Below, in pieces: positions 10,232 through 22,055 of a DNA stretch of 64,000 bases; the first letter of the stretch is position 1; every line of letters begins with the position of its first letter. The notes below the pieces were generated by a model. The model saw only the letters and a list, made by a program, of their open reading frames with translations. It did not search any database and was not told the origin of the DNA. Position numbers and translations under genes: made by a program. Source of the stretch: Camillea tinctor (lineage: Eukaryota > Ascomycota > Sordariomycetes > Xylariales > Xylariaceae). The stretch covers positions 1 through 64,000 of the forward strand of contig MU394149.1 in assembly GCA_022578605.1 (NCBI GenBank), given 5' to 3'.

Positions 10232-11558
10232 AGCTGTACGGTGGTGTTATGGTGCAATATGATGCCGCTGGCCCTCCTTTCCGTGATTTTATGATTTTAT
10301 AAGACTTACTTCGTACACCTCAGAAAATTGGAGATAGCATGGCCATGTCCCTTTTCATTGCCTTTATCAATATGCTGTGTGATAGTGACAATAGCCGTAG
10401 GCCTGGTGCGACCGTCTCAGTATGTGTTGCATCAGTGCCATAGCAACCAATAGCATTGGACAGGCTAGGTAAATAGGTGAACATATATCTCTGGATGATG
10501 GGCGGACCTGTATTTTATATACATGTAGCTACGGATACAACTTGCACCTTGAGAGATACCCCTTATCACCTATTTCAGCAAAATTTTCGTCATTGGGATG
10601 AGATTTCGAGCCAGCGACGAAGTCGGTGACCAAGTCCGCGGCCAACAGCCATATAAGGTACCATTGGGGGCTGGAGGCAAGTGTTATCAACGAACAACCT
10701 AGCTACATATAAGGACCTAGATGTCAGCAACCACAAAGGACATGGAAAAGAGGGAGGGGCAGCAATTGTCGCTAACCGCATATACCTATTATTAATACTA
10801 CCCTATACTGGCCACTATTTCGTATTATACCCCCATGACAATCAAGACTGAATGCAATAGCATGTCCTATTACCTAGGTAAGTACTTCGTATGTGAACCA
10901 GTTATAGTTTCAGTAGCTGCCTGTCATAAGCAGCCGGCTCCCATTATAGAAATTGTGTATAAGTCTCAGGGCTGTTGGCCTGAAGGCATATGTACTTAAT
11001 ACCTCTCCTGTCCGCTTACCTAGTTGACGGAAGTGTCTTTTTTCTTTCCCCGCGCATTTCTCAGCCGTCCATAACCCTGAATGTGTTTCAGTTTTGCACC
11101 CACGGTTTGTTGTGAGATGATGACAAAGATGCTATCAGCAAGGCTTTAGCATAAGGTTCTTAATTCCGTGGCGTAAAATAAGCTCGGGTTTTAGAACATT
11201 TGCCGCGACCTGGCTTGTGGAGGTTAGTATGTTGCTAGAAGGTGTATTGGTTGCAGGAAGAGGAAAGATAGCAGGCTTAAAATCTGTTATTGATGAAAGC
11301 CTTACATGCAACTGTAAGGAGTAAACCCTTCTAAAAATCCCTCGTTGGCGTCAGTACCACTTGGTTCGTCAGCTTTCAGTTTTTGCAATACATTGAGTAC
11401 TAGGTAGGTAGTCCTTGCAACAATGTAGGTATAAGAGACAAGAGCCTCATCTAGTTACACAGGCTACGCGACTGGCCATAAGATCCATTCCGCTCTCCAT
11501 ACTCGAGATCTTCCTCTTCCCCTGGAATCTTCAGAGGTTCATTTTCTCGGCCCGGTCG
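10232..11558. other. Intergenic with one MITE-like repeat copy
   Basis: No gene seen. It contains repeat copy A (10466-10582) and an exact TACCTAGGTA at 10871-10880. Short TACCTAG-like and GTACTT-like bits recur. Confidence 0.45.
10466..10582. mobile_element. MITE-like dispersed repeat, copy A
   Basis: The ends are short imperfect inverted repeats, AAATAGGTGA on the left and TCACCTATTT on the right. Between them lies a shared core (GATGATGGGCGGACCTG, ATATACATGTAGCTACGGA, CCCTTATCACC) that recurs near 27.6, 38.3 and 47.7 kb. No protein is encoded, as expected for a non-autonomous element. Confidence 0.65.
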
Positions 11559-14500
11559 ATGCCATCCATCATGACAGCAACATCACCCGTAGGCGTTCAC
11601 CAGCGCGTCCTCCCCTCACTCGTCGACAACATCGCGCTGACTGACCCGTCCCGTATTCTGTACTCTGTCGCAAAGACCAAGAACCTTCAACCCGGCATAT
11701 GGCTTTCACGATATTACCGCTGAGGCCTTCGCACACGCTGTCAACCGCTGCTCCTGGTTTATCGAAAAGAATCTGGGGCGTGGCCAAAACTTCCCAACAC
11801 TCGCCTACATGGGGCCACAGGATCTCGTTTACGCCATCCTGATACTCGCATGTAATAAAACAGGGTATAGGCTGCTATTAAATTCTCCCCGGAATACGTT
11901 GGAAACTCACCTGTCCTTGCTTGCGAACATAGACTGTGACACTTTTTTGTTTCCTCCCAACTTCCGCCTCCCTGTGGTGAAGCAGATCCTGAATGCACGG
12001 CAAATGCGCGTTCTCAAGATCGCTGAGTGGCAGCACTGGATTCAAGGCCCCTCAGAACCGTATCCGTACGAAAAGGACTTTTCCGAGGCCAAATCCGAAC
12101 CATTCGTTGTCTTGCACACATCTGGCTCGACGGAGCTACCCAAACCCATCATCCAAACCCAAGAAACTATAGCAGTGCTAGATTCGTACACGTCCATGAC
12201 AAAAGAATCGGTGGAAGAATCTGTCTACCCTGCCATGTGCGCTGGCAGACGGGTTTACTTAGCGTTCCCCTTGTTCCATTGTGCTGGAACTTCTATGATT
12301 CTCCCAGGCGCCATTTACTCGGGCTTTACTATTGTGTTAGGCCCGTTTCCACCTTCGGCAGAAATTGCCAACGGCGTTCACTTATACGGCAATGTCCAAG
12401 AAAGCTGTCTTACCCCTACGACTCTGGTTGATCTCGCTAAAGATGCAGAATACTTAAGCAACCTCGGGCGTTTAACGCAAATCACCTTTGGGGGCGGTCC
12501 TTGTCCTACAGCCGTTGGCAATGCCGTTAGTAGCAAGACTAGGCTAATGAACTGTCTTGGCACAACTAAGTGCGGCATTCTCCCATTTCAGCTTTGCGAT
12601 CCAGAAGATTGGCCTTACATGAAAGTAAGCCCCGTGGTTAGGCAAGAATACCGCCACGTTTCTGAAGACCTGTACGAGCAGGTCATTGTTAGAAACCCTG
12701 AACTGAAAGCATTTCAAGGAATATTCAGGACGTTCCCTAAGCTGCAGGAATGGCCGCTAAAATATTTATATTCGAAGCATCCGACTCAAGACAATGTTTG
12801 GCTATATAGGGGACGAACTGACGATATTGTTGTCTTTTCCAACGGCGAGAAGCTTAATCCTTTAGAAATGGACAGCATCATTGACGCAAACCCGGCCGTC
12901 AATGCGGCACTCGTTGCTGGCCTTGGACGCTTTCAATCTTATGGAGCTGCCACCAATATAATATAAAGAACTATAGTGGTCAGTGCGCGCTTCCAGAAAC
13001 TAGTATGGGGCGAAGCTCCATAATAAGATATATAAGGAGCTTCTTTTCCACATTTCTGGGAGCGTTACTAGGCACACCATCTATCTACTGTTTCCCCTAC
13101 TTTATATTATTGCTTGTTATCGTGATAAATCTACCTTATTGGTCGAGGCCACTAAGCCACCGGCAACGAAAGCAGAGAGATATGAGATCTTGACACTATC
13201 TGGCCTTCTGTGCAGGCTGCCAACAAAGTCAGTGTTAAGGGGTAATATGCCTGTATTCAAAAACTAGAATAATTGTTTTAGAATGGCCATGCTAGATCCA
13301 TCTCTCCATTTCGCGAGGGGATCTCTATCTCTCTATATAGACGGGTAGCTTAGTCCTCCGCCTATAAGATCTTTTAGCCGTTAGCGCGTATTCCAATATT
13401 CTAAATATACAAGGCATGAGTATCGGCGCCCAACGCCGACCTCCTTAAAAGTGTTGGACCTATTATTCATTCTTCCAGTCCTAACCCCTCACTCGCCTTC
13501 ATTCCTGCATGTTGGCATGTTGCTTAGTCGTTGGATATATGTGGACCCGCAGATCGGGTATCCACATCGTAACAGTCAGCCCTTCACATGGCCGGATCTA
13601 TCGGAGCATGATTGCATTCACTTCTCCAGAACGGCCCATGCTTCGGGCTGGCAAAGGCACCGTGTAGCGGAAAGTGACGTTAGATTTGTACGCCGACGAA
13701 CTTGACGCATTATACAGAGCAAGCGAGGCGCCTACTGGTGGAATTACGAATATTGATGTCAAGGGTCTTGGGAACGGGCAAACGAGTGTAAACAAGACAG
13801 TTAAGAACATCCTCGCTAGCACCACTGATATCGATTTCCACGACCTCGATTTAGTGGACGCTGACCTTTTCGGGCCGGGTGTTGATTCCTTACAGGTTAT
13901 AATGATATCCAAAGAAATTAACAACTACTTAGCGAAGCTTGGAAAATCCCCAAAGATGGAACCAAGAACGGTCTACTCAAATCCTAGCATTGCAACTCTC
14001 ATGACAGTAGTTTCGGCTCTCGCTGAAGGGAGGCCAATGCAGGGAACTAAGGGCACCAGAAGCAATGAACGGAGTATGCAGAAGTTGTATGACCTTTATT
14101 CTTCTAGCTTGCCATTTTCAGCAAGACAACCGCTGCCAAAACCGCTGAAGGACTTCACTGTTCTGGTCACAGGTACTACTGGGTCTCTTGGATCTTACAT
14201 ACTCGACTCCCTACTCAGCGACTCTCGAGTTTTACGGATATATTGCCTTAACCGCGGTCCGGATAGTATACGACGTCAGCAGCGCTCGCAGGCCGCTAAA
14301 GGCCTCCAACCACCTTCTTCCACAAAGGTCACATGCCTGGACACAGACCTTTCGAAACCATACTTTGGCCTCCCGGCCGAGACCTACAAGAAGCTACTTG
14401 GTGAAGTCACTATCATTGTTCATAATGCTTGGCAGGTAGACTTCAATTTATCTATCGATTCCTTTGCCAGCCAAGTCGCCGCAGTCCGGAAACTCGTGGA

Positions 14501-15272
14501 CTTTTCAGCGCATTCTACCTTCGGTGTAAATATATTCTTCATCTCTAGCATCAGCGCCGTCTCTAACTGGGGCACTGTGGCTGGTCATGGTGACAACAAG
14601 GTACCGGAGCAGATATTACAAAATTGGCGCATCCCGCAGGAGATTCGATATGGCGAGTCCAGATTTGTCTCGGAAAGGGTGTTGGATATCGCGAGTAGAG
14701 CTGCCATCTCGGCCACTGTCTGTCGTATCGGACAGGTCGCTGGCCCTACGACGGCAACCGGTATCTGGCCGAAACAAGAGTGGCTGCCTAGCTTAATTGC
14801 AAGCTCTAAGCATCTAGGGAAGCTGCCGGACTCCTTAGGGCGGATGGATACCGTGGATTGAATTCCTGTTGATGTCCTGGGACAAAGCATCGTCGAGCTT
14901 GCCATCGGCTCGTTGTTCAGCACACCAAAGGCCGGGGCTACAGTCTACCATGCCGTAAATCCGCAGCAGACATCGTGGGCGGCTCTGATTCACACAATAT
15001 CGAGATCCTTGGGCAGGGAAAAGGCTGTTGAAATCGTGACATTGGATGCTTGGTTAGACTCGCTTCGTGCAAGCGCCTCTAATAAACTCGAAGACATTGT
15101 GCAAAACCCGGCCGTCAAGATTCTCGACCCCCCCGAAGGACCCGCCAGCAAAGCCGATTTCCCGGTGCTATTAGATACTGTAGACACCGTTGCAGCTTCT
15201 CGGAAGCTCAAGGATCTAGGTCCAGTCACGGACGCATGGATGGAGAATTGGCTAAGACAGTGGGCATTCTAG
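11559..15272 (+). pseudogene. NRPS-like adenylation/carrier/reductase gene, disrupted
   Basis: The intact family (carboxylic-acid-reductase-like NRPS-like enzymes) activates an acid with ATP, loads it on a carrier thiol and releases it by NADPH reduction. Parts in order: adenylation domain (11571 to about 12945), carrier with DADLFGPGVDSLQ (Ser is the pantetheine site, about 13855-13893), and reductase with VLVTGTTGSLGSYILD opening a Rossmann fold (from about 14160). Damage: a one-base frame change near 11690-11697; loss of frame at about 12950 followed by ~500 bp of unrelated DNA; TAG at 13665 where Gln is expected (AGKGTV-stop-RK); and TGA at 14859 inside VD-stop-IPVDVLGQS where relatives have Trp. 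The ATP-binding motif reads SGSTELPKP with Glu in place of the normal Gly. ATG at 11559 or 11571 is the likely start. Non-functional as it stands. Confidence 0.85.
12950..13450. other. Probable insertion inside the adenylation domain
   Basis: The A-domain text stops after GLGRFQS (about 12945) and resumes by about 13575 (SPSHGRIYRSMIAFTSPERP). Relatives need only about 50 residues between these points, so roughly 0.5 kb is extra. The extra DNA is AT-rich and has no clear protein. Near its right side, about 13425-13441, it has a hairpin-like CGGCG..CGCCG motif seen at other repeat-like sites. I could not define terminal repeats or a target duplication. Confidence 0.5.
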
Positions 15273-15735
15273 TTCATGGTGAATGAGGACATAATACTGA
15301 CTTCAAATGTCGGGGAACTGACATGACGCAGATACCTAAGTCAGCACGCACATCTGGTTGGTTCGTATTGTTGATTTTATTTTGATCCTGTTAAGCATTT
15401 AACTTTGTGTTCATGGAAATGTTATCAGCAAGGAGAATTGAGGCTGATACTATTTTGAAATCATAACAATAGGTACCTAGGTAAGTTAAAGTTAATTGCT
15501 AGGAAATAAAGTTAGTTCAATGTTACCTCAATATAGATTTAATATGTTAAAAGCTTAAATGTGAATAATCCGTTACATCTATGCGTTCACCATATTCCAT
15601 TTTTAGTTCTTCCCCTTCATTGCTGTTGTATATCATCTTTACATTGGGGTGAGTCGGCAGTTCGTTCCAGTGAACACTGCATATTCGATCCTTCATATCT
15701 AATACATTATCGTCCTATAGGTGTCACTTCTGTCG
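15273..15735. other. Intergenic, convergent ends
   Basis: Spacer between the 3' ends of the NRPS-like remnant and the cupin gene. It contains an exact TACCTAGGTA at 15474-15483. Nothing else was recognised. Confidence 0.45.
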
Positions 15736-16408
15736 CTAGTTGAATATGTGTTCTTCCTCGATGAATTTGTCTCCCACCTTAAAACTCTCACAGGGGAGGA
15801 GAACGGCTAGAACCCGAGCAGGAAGTACTTTAGATGCGTTGATCCATCTGTGCATGGTTCCTCTTTGGATTATGTGATCCTATGTTTTGGGGACAAGTAG
15901 ATCAAATTAGTAAGTCTTATTAGAGTCAACAGGGCTTCATTTGGCAGTGCCTCACCCCAGGCTTCAACAACACCTTCTCTCCACTGTCAAGCTCATGATA
16001 TACCTCCCCTGAGACACACGTCGAGATGTCCAAGGACACCGTCCTATGCATGTGTCCTACTGCAGCCGGTTCGAAGGCTAGATTCACAACGTTCATTCCT
16101 CCTAACATCGTCTCTCCGGCCCGGCTGTTCAACTCGGTCGGAGGGACAATGATCTCTTGTCTCGTAAGACTTGCGGCCGAGTCTCGCGATAGATATTCCT
16201 TCAGGTCAACGTCATCGCCAAGTTCAGGCGGTAATGTGGTAGTGGCGTAAGACCTTGATGCCGATCCAAAACCGGGTATGGGGATAGGATTGAATTGGAG
16301 GTCGGGTACATCTAGGTAAATGCTCTTCCCACTGGCCGGGTCATGGCCTGTTACGTACCTTTTGATGGGCGAAAGAGGAGCGTTGGTGGTAGTCGAGTGG
16401 CAATCCAT
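15736..16408 (-). CDS. Cupin-domain protein, two exons
   Basis: A small single-domain cupin of about 198 residues. Exon 1 runs 16408-15956 and exon 2 runs 15879-15736. They are split by a 76-nt intron (GTGAGG..CATAG with an ACTAAT branch-like site). The join turns a false stop into LLKPG/DHIIQRGTMHRWINAS, the classic second half of a cupin barrel. The first cupin motif includes HMHRTVSLD (about 117-125) and GEVYHELDSGEKVLLKPG; His residues there and in TMHRW are the usual metal ligands. Such cupins occur in fungal secondary-metabolite and aromatic-modification clusters, but the reaction cannot be predicted. It lies tail to tail with the broken NRPS-like gene, so it may be the surviving member of a lost cluster. 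Confidence 0.85.
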
Positions 16409-18358
16409 TGGTTAGATAGGTTGCAAACGTTGGGTTGAGAGCAAAGCCAGGTAATTTCAAGCGCAAGCCAACTGGCAAATATTTGGGATACTACTCTACA
16501 GTATTATAGCAAAGGACTTGTTTTCTTTCTAATAGCAAAACCTGGACTGGGACTCCGGATTTGGGGGCATCCAGGAGTTTTAAAGTAGTGTTCTTGCAAC
16601 ACTAAACCCCTATTTACTTAGTACACTTCGTACTTTGTTAGTCGGTCATACCCCTCATTCAAGTTATCGGGTGACCCGAAACCTCGGACGGTAGGTCCAT
16701 GTCTTTGCTATAGCACTTGTTGATATTCCCAGGGATAGTTAGGGTGTTATAAATTGCTCTCTTGTTTTTTTTTGACATTTGAAAAGTCTCCTGTCCTGAT
16801 ATTCGACGTTATTGTTTTAATTCAACGATCAAGGTGATCGACAAACTCGCAAAACACAAGTATATTTCATTAACGATGTCTTCACTCAAAATACCCCCTG
16901 CTACCTGCTGGCTCTAGTTTTATCGATATTTCCATAGACCATGAATACATTGATTGATGGGGAGATTCCCAGTGGCATCCGGACAATCCGGCAGTGTATA
17001 CGCAATTGGTAGATGAGTTACGAGCATAGTGGAAAGCTACATATTAAAAATGTTTTTATCGCATCATCATACCTTTCTGTGCTCCCAATACCTGATTTTC
17101 TCGCAGTACTGAGTTTTGTCAATTGTGCTGTGTTGTTGCTTTGCTCTCACTATTGTCACTCGTTTGAGGACTTCACGTCCTTTCGCGAACTGGTGACTTA
17201 ATGGGCTGCTGCGGGATCTGCCTATGTATCATTTCCGTCTCCACCGCTAGTTGCGGAACATTTTCAAGGCTAACGAACAGTTCCGAAGTCCACTCCGCCA
17301 GAATTACCTAGTATGTACCTACGTGGTATGTAAGTATGGACCGACAACATTAATAGTACCTATGTACTCAGTGAATTGGTCCCGGATTGTAACGCGCAGC
17401 ATGAGAACTGGTGCCCAGGAGTATCATCTGCATCTAGGCATACTTGACATAGTGAGCAATTGTCTTAGTGTAGTGAAACTATCTCCTTGCTCAATTTTCT
17501 TTTTTCAGAGGCAGAAAGTCTCCTGACCGTAGCACCGAGAGCACCGTGTGGAGTGTCTGGTGCATGGATGAGTCTTACACTTTTCGTACGTAGTAGTACA
17601 CGATGCTTGATTTTATCTGCGTCTCATCCCTAATAGAGGCCACTCAAGGTCGCACTCACAGCTGAAGCAAGCTGTAAGAGATTATGTCTAATATCTACTT
17701 GATTGCTCTTAGTGGACTATATTGCGCAAACTTAGAAACTTGAAACTCCTTGAGACCATAAGAGAATTGTTAGTTGAATATGACTCTTTGTTTCAAGCTA
17801 TGGCCCTTGTCGCAGAATCAAGGATTGGGATCAAAAGCCCCTAGCCTACTTTGGACCAGGATACTGATAAGAATCCTCTGGGACATAGCGGGACTCGGTC
17901 GTGAGGAGACTAATAGCCTCAGAATGATGGCATCGTATCTTGGCTATTATTTGAAGCACAGTTAGACCATGAATAGCTCACAATTGGAAAGTATTGATAT
18001 GCCGACGATATTTGAAAGGTTAAAAAGTTTTCGTTAGAATATTACAATGAATTAAACATGATTTTATATGACTGTGTCCTCTAAAGAGTATTACTACCGC
18101 TATTAAATCGTCCCTGGTGCTTCTTTATTCTAGATCATTTAGATTCACAGTGACCAACGGTTTTAGTACTAGTTTACTATGCCTAACTATGCATATGTAT
18201 CTCATTTTTTCTCCCGGAGTTAATAGTAGGCGGTGCATCATTGTTCAAGTACAAGTATAGAAATGGTTCATCCAAATCTAAAGCTTGAGAACTGGTACAC
18301 GAAAAAATATATCTACTCATAACGAATTAGGTAGAAACATGTTGTTGGTAATGCATTA
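16409..18358. other. Long intergenic stretch, no gene seen
   Basis: About 1.95 kb with only short open frames of poor coding texture. No tRNA, repeat unit or protein family was recognised. Confidence 0.45.
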
Positions 18359-19309
18359 TTAACGCTGTATAGCCTTTTCTAACTCGTCTACATCGACGGC
18401 GTCAATCGGACGGTCTGCCCACTTAGCAATAGCAGCAATAGCATTTATTACCGACTTCACACACTCAACAGAGTTTCCAATGCCCAGAGTGGCTTTTACG
18501 TGGCTCTTTGTTTGGCGAGTGGCACCCAGCCCCGTGATCGCTGTCATGACAATCAAATGTGATTCTTGGACTTCGAATACATGCTCGTTGGCTTTGGAGA
18601 TAAGATAACCCCATGTGACGACGGTCGAGCAGGTAACTTGGCAATGCTATGGTCAGACAATGACATTGTACACATCTTTAGTAATTGTAGTGGACTCACA
18701 TAGGTCTGTGAAGTATTTGTCCATAAGGCTAAAGATCTCTGAGTTCCCCACCCCTTGGTAGATTCTAGAGCGGAGTTCTCGCCCTTTTCTTGCATCTTCT
18801 TCGTCCACAGTGTCCTTGCGTAGAACCTGGGTTGACGCGAACTCGGGTCCCTTCCGCTGAATAGCGCCAACCATCCCATAGCATGCCGGAATACAGGTTG
18901 GCATCCCCAAATACGGAAACACGATTGTGATGGCCTCTCGGAGTTGAAGGAAAACGCTTTGTGACGACTCGGGACTCTCGTCAATCGTAATGTCATCAAA
19001 AAATCGCCCTACGACATCGGCGCGGCTCACAGCACAGCACGCGGTTACCTACCTCAGTCAGCTCGTAACAATACCGTGATTCCAAAAAGGAATCGATGAC
19101 GAAAGTAGTTAAGCAGAGAAATCACAGCGGCAGCAGCATACGATGATTGAATAGCTCAAATTCTTTAGTTCCGGGTGCGAATTGGCCAGTCCGGTATTGA
19201 GCGCCAGGAAAAAATCTTTATTGTATGGCTGTGCACCAGCTTTGACATTGGTAGAGACATACTTCCTGTCCCATTCCGACAGGAACTCATCTTTATCCCA
19301 ATCTGGCAT
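18359..19309 (-). pseudogene. AhpD-like (carboxymuconolactone-decarboxylase fold) gene, damaged
   Basis: The 3' half reads as an AhpD-like fungal protein: SRADVVGRFFDDITIDES, then an exon ending DKYFTDL, a 63-nt intron (18699-18637, GTGAGT..CCAAG), then FTCSTVVTWGYLISKANEHV and GATRQTKSHVKATLGIG near the C terminus. Upstream, the text from ATG 19309 (MPDWDKDEFLSEWDRK) changes frame near ELK/EFELFNH, meets a TGA after MLLPL, continues as FVIDSFLESRYCYELTE, and needs a further one-base shift (GAG GTA G GTA) to reach TACCAVSRADVV. These three lesions within 150 bp suggest decay; sequencing error is the alternative. Family members include peroxidase-like and decarboxylase-like proteins. The CxxC catalytic pair typical of true AhpD is not evident. 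Confidence 0.62.
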
Positions 19310-20495
19310 CTTGCACTCTTTGTGGTGAATGCTTTAGGGAATGAAGAATAACATGCGATAGCAACAAGAGAATTAACAATAATCACTACTACCTTGCAAT
19401 ACCTATTATCACGTAGAGGTGTAAGATGAGCTTTGTAGGTATTTTGTCAGTTCCACGCAACGTGGGGCACTTGCATATGTGCTATTCAAATTAGAGGCAA
19501 ATGGGGCTATGTCAAGCTCGCCAGCAAGGCCGAGCAAATCTATAGCGCAACGGAATGCTCGGTATCCACAAAATGACCCCATGTTCGGCTTTTTCATGTG
19601 GGGTCATTCACGTAAGTTTCTCTTTAGTAGATGATCCCTATTCTGCTTAGAGCACGTAGGTTCCCCTCCCTTGTATTATGTATGTCCGCTGCAGCAGCCT
19701 GAGTTCTAATGGGTGGGCAGCCTTGGTGTCCTGGATTCTCTCCAGGCGGCACTACATGCTTCCAACTTCTTGGTCGACTCTCAGTTTGTGGCTGTTGAAT
19801 CGTGAGGCAATGGACTACCTTGTTTAGCTGGCTCGGTTGTTCTGCAGAAGGGGGAGAGCCTGCGTCGAATATACGGTGGAGGCGAGATACTAGATACCTT
19901 TACCTTTACATAGAAGCTACTCTCTTAACACGTCGTTCAGCACAGGAAAAACAATTCGACACCTACGTCTGTTCTCTGAATATTTACAACCTATGTTTGT
20001 TTATTATGTAAGGTAGAACTATAGTCTACTATTGAGATAAGCTTAACGGGGTAGAATACGGTGTATTAGTCTAGGGGGGAGTTTGGTAGATAGAGGACAA
20101 GGCCCCCTTGTGTCCATAAGGGGGGGAGGGAGTTGGACCTTGTAGCGTTGTATTTCAATATTGAAAGTGTCGGGAGCGTTTCTAGAGTATTGTAATGCAG
20201 GAAGATAGTTCTTAGTGACTTTAAAGCATAAAAGGGGCCAAGTCGAACAACATAGTCACTATCTTCGGGAAAGTATCTAAAGTGATGAGAATCCAGTTTA
20301 GGATAATGGTTCGTTAAGGGACAACGAAGGGACAACGAAGGGTTAAGTGGGAGATTAATTCATAATTATAAACATTTAAATAATTAAAATATAACTTCTA
20401 GCTTCCATTTAGCGAAATGGTTTCATATCTATTGAGGCTAAAAAGCGACTTATAGATCAATATCGTGAGTCGGCTGACTGTTTAAACGATTGACT
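19310..20495. other. Intergenic, no gene seen
   Basis: The minus-strand open frame at 19409-19597 has no recognisable family. A tandem duplication of GGGACAACGAA lies near 20318-20340. Otherwise nothing was recognised. Confidence 0.4.
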
Positions 20496-22055
20496 TTAAC
20501 TAAAAGCAGGAATCCCGGTAATACCTTTTCCAATTATCAAAGCTATTTCCCAAATTAGCCAATCAATTCAAATATGCACGTAAGTATATCAACCTACAAT
20601 GGATGTCGGATTGCCCTTCATATGTCTGGACAACGAAAAGATTTGCAACATGTCGGCCTGGACAGAATTAGAAAGTCATCCGCATAGAAATAGTTGATAA
20701 TAATCACCAATGTGGTATTCATCAGATGCCGCATTTCTTAGAAACTTAAGTCAGTTCAGCATTTACGTCTCTTAAAAGTTAGGTGCTCACCCTCCGAATA
20801 TTTCTTGTAGCCTTAGTAATGTTAGCAGATGTAGTAGTCTGGCACATGTCCATCTGGTTAGGCTGGTCTCTGCCTGAGCAAGGCTACTTACGCACGCGCT
20901 CCCACCAAGGCCCTGTCACAGTTCTGTCGCTTGATCATCGAGATCATCTCTGGAGCGACCATTCCCCGGTCCTTTAGACGACCAACTTGAATAGCAGAAA
21001 GCGTTCCGTATGCTGCATCGGTAACTGCGTCACTAAGTTTCTTCTGTATTAGCTGATACTTGGCGAGTGGGTTATTGAACTGCTTTCTGTCTAAAGCATA
21101 TGTTCTAGCACGCTCGATGCAGTCTTCTAGAGCCCCCATGGTGCCAAAAGCGATACCATAACGCGCAGAATTGAGGCAGCTGAATGGTCCTTTAAGACCT
21201 TCAACTTGGAGCATATTCTCCTCGGGTACAGGACAATCATCCAGGTGTATCATTCCAGTGATGGACGCTCGAAGGCCATTCTTGTGTTTGATGGCTGGTG
21301 TCTCTAAGGTTCCAGGAGGACACCGGTCTCGCTCTATAAGAAAGCCTCGGATCTTGCCGGTTTCTTGAAGCTTTGCCCACACAAGAACTAAATCAGCAAT
21401 AGGAGAGTTCGTGATCCATGTCTTTGCACCCGATAGTGAGTAAAACCCTTTCTTAGATGGGTGCGGCTTGGCTGTCGTCTCCATCGACCCCGGATCTGAC
21501 CCATGATTTGGTTCTGTTAAACCAAAACAACCGACCATGACGCCATCACGCAATAGAGGCAGATACTTGTCTTTCTGCTCTGATGTGCCGTGTTCGTAGA
21601 TGGGGCCCATGACAAGCGAGCTCTGTACAGACATGCCTGATCGGTATCCAGAATCAACACGCTCTACTTCCTTTGCTATGAGCCCGTATGCGACACTGCT
21701 TACACCTGCACACCCATGAGTTGGTATAGTAGCCCCTAGGAGACCTAAACTCCCCATCTCTTTCAGTATGTTTCTATCGTAGTGTTCATCTCGATATCCA
21801 TCTAGATATATTAATTTGATAAACAGGTATAACGATGCTGGACTATATGCACATACCGAGAACCCCAGTCAGCAGGCGCTCTTGGCAGTATGCTCTGGCT
21901 GTCTCTTGAATTTCGAGCTCCTCTGGTAAAAGAAGTTCCTTGGATGAAAGGGGATCTTGAAAGTCGAATTTAATAGTCGATGCATATCTTCTACTCCTTA
22001 AGTGGCGAGTGAGAACAATTTGAGGTCTCGCGTGGCACCGCAGAGCAGCGAGCAT
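20496..22055 (-). CDS. Glutaryl-CoA dehydrogenase-like acyl-CoA dehydrogenase, six exons
   Basis: A mitochondrial-type FAD enzyme. Glutaryl-CoA dehydrogenases oxidise and decarboxylate glutaryl-CoA to crotonyl-CoA in lysine, tryptophan and aromatic breakdown. Exons: 22055-21857, 21801-20892, 20811-20791 (only 21 nt), 20736-20708, 20657-20598, 20542-20496. All joins are in phase and give about 421 residues, the family length. The N terminus ([20 protein letters not shown]) is a basic presequence. Signatures include [27 protein letters not shown], the [17 protein letters not shown] block rebuilt across the tiny exons, and [10 protein letters not shown] with the catalytic Glu. It ends [10 protein letters not shown], close to the usual family ending. 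Without the introns the frame would stop at GARA. It lies upstream-tail of the monooxygenase gene on the same strand, 568 bp apart, and may feed from the cluster's end product. A general acyl-CoA dehydrogenase role is the alternative. Confidence 0.92.
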
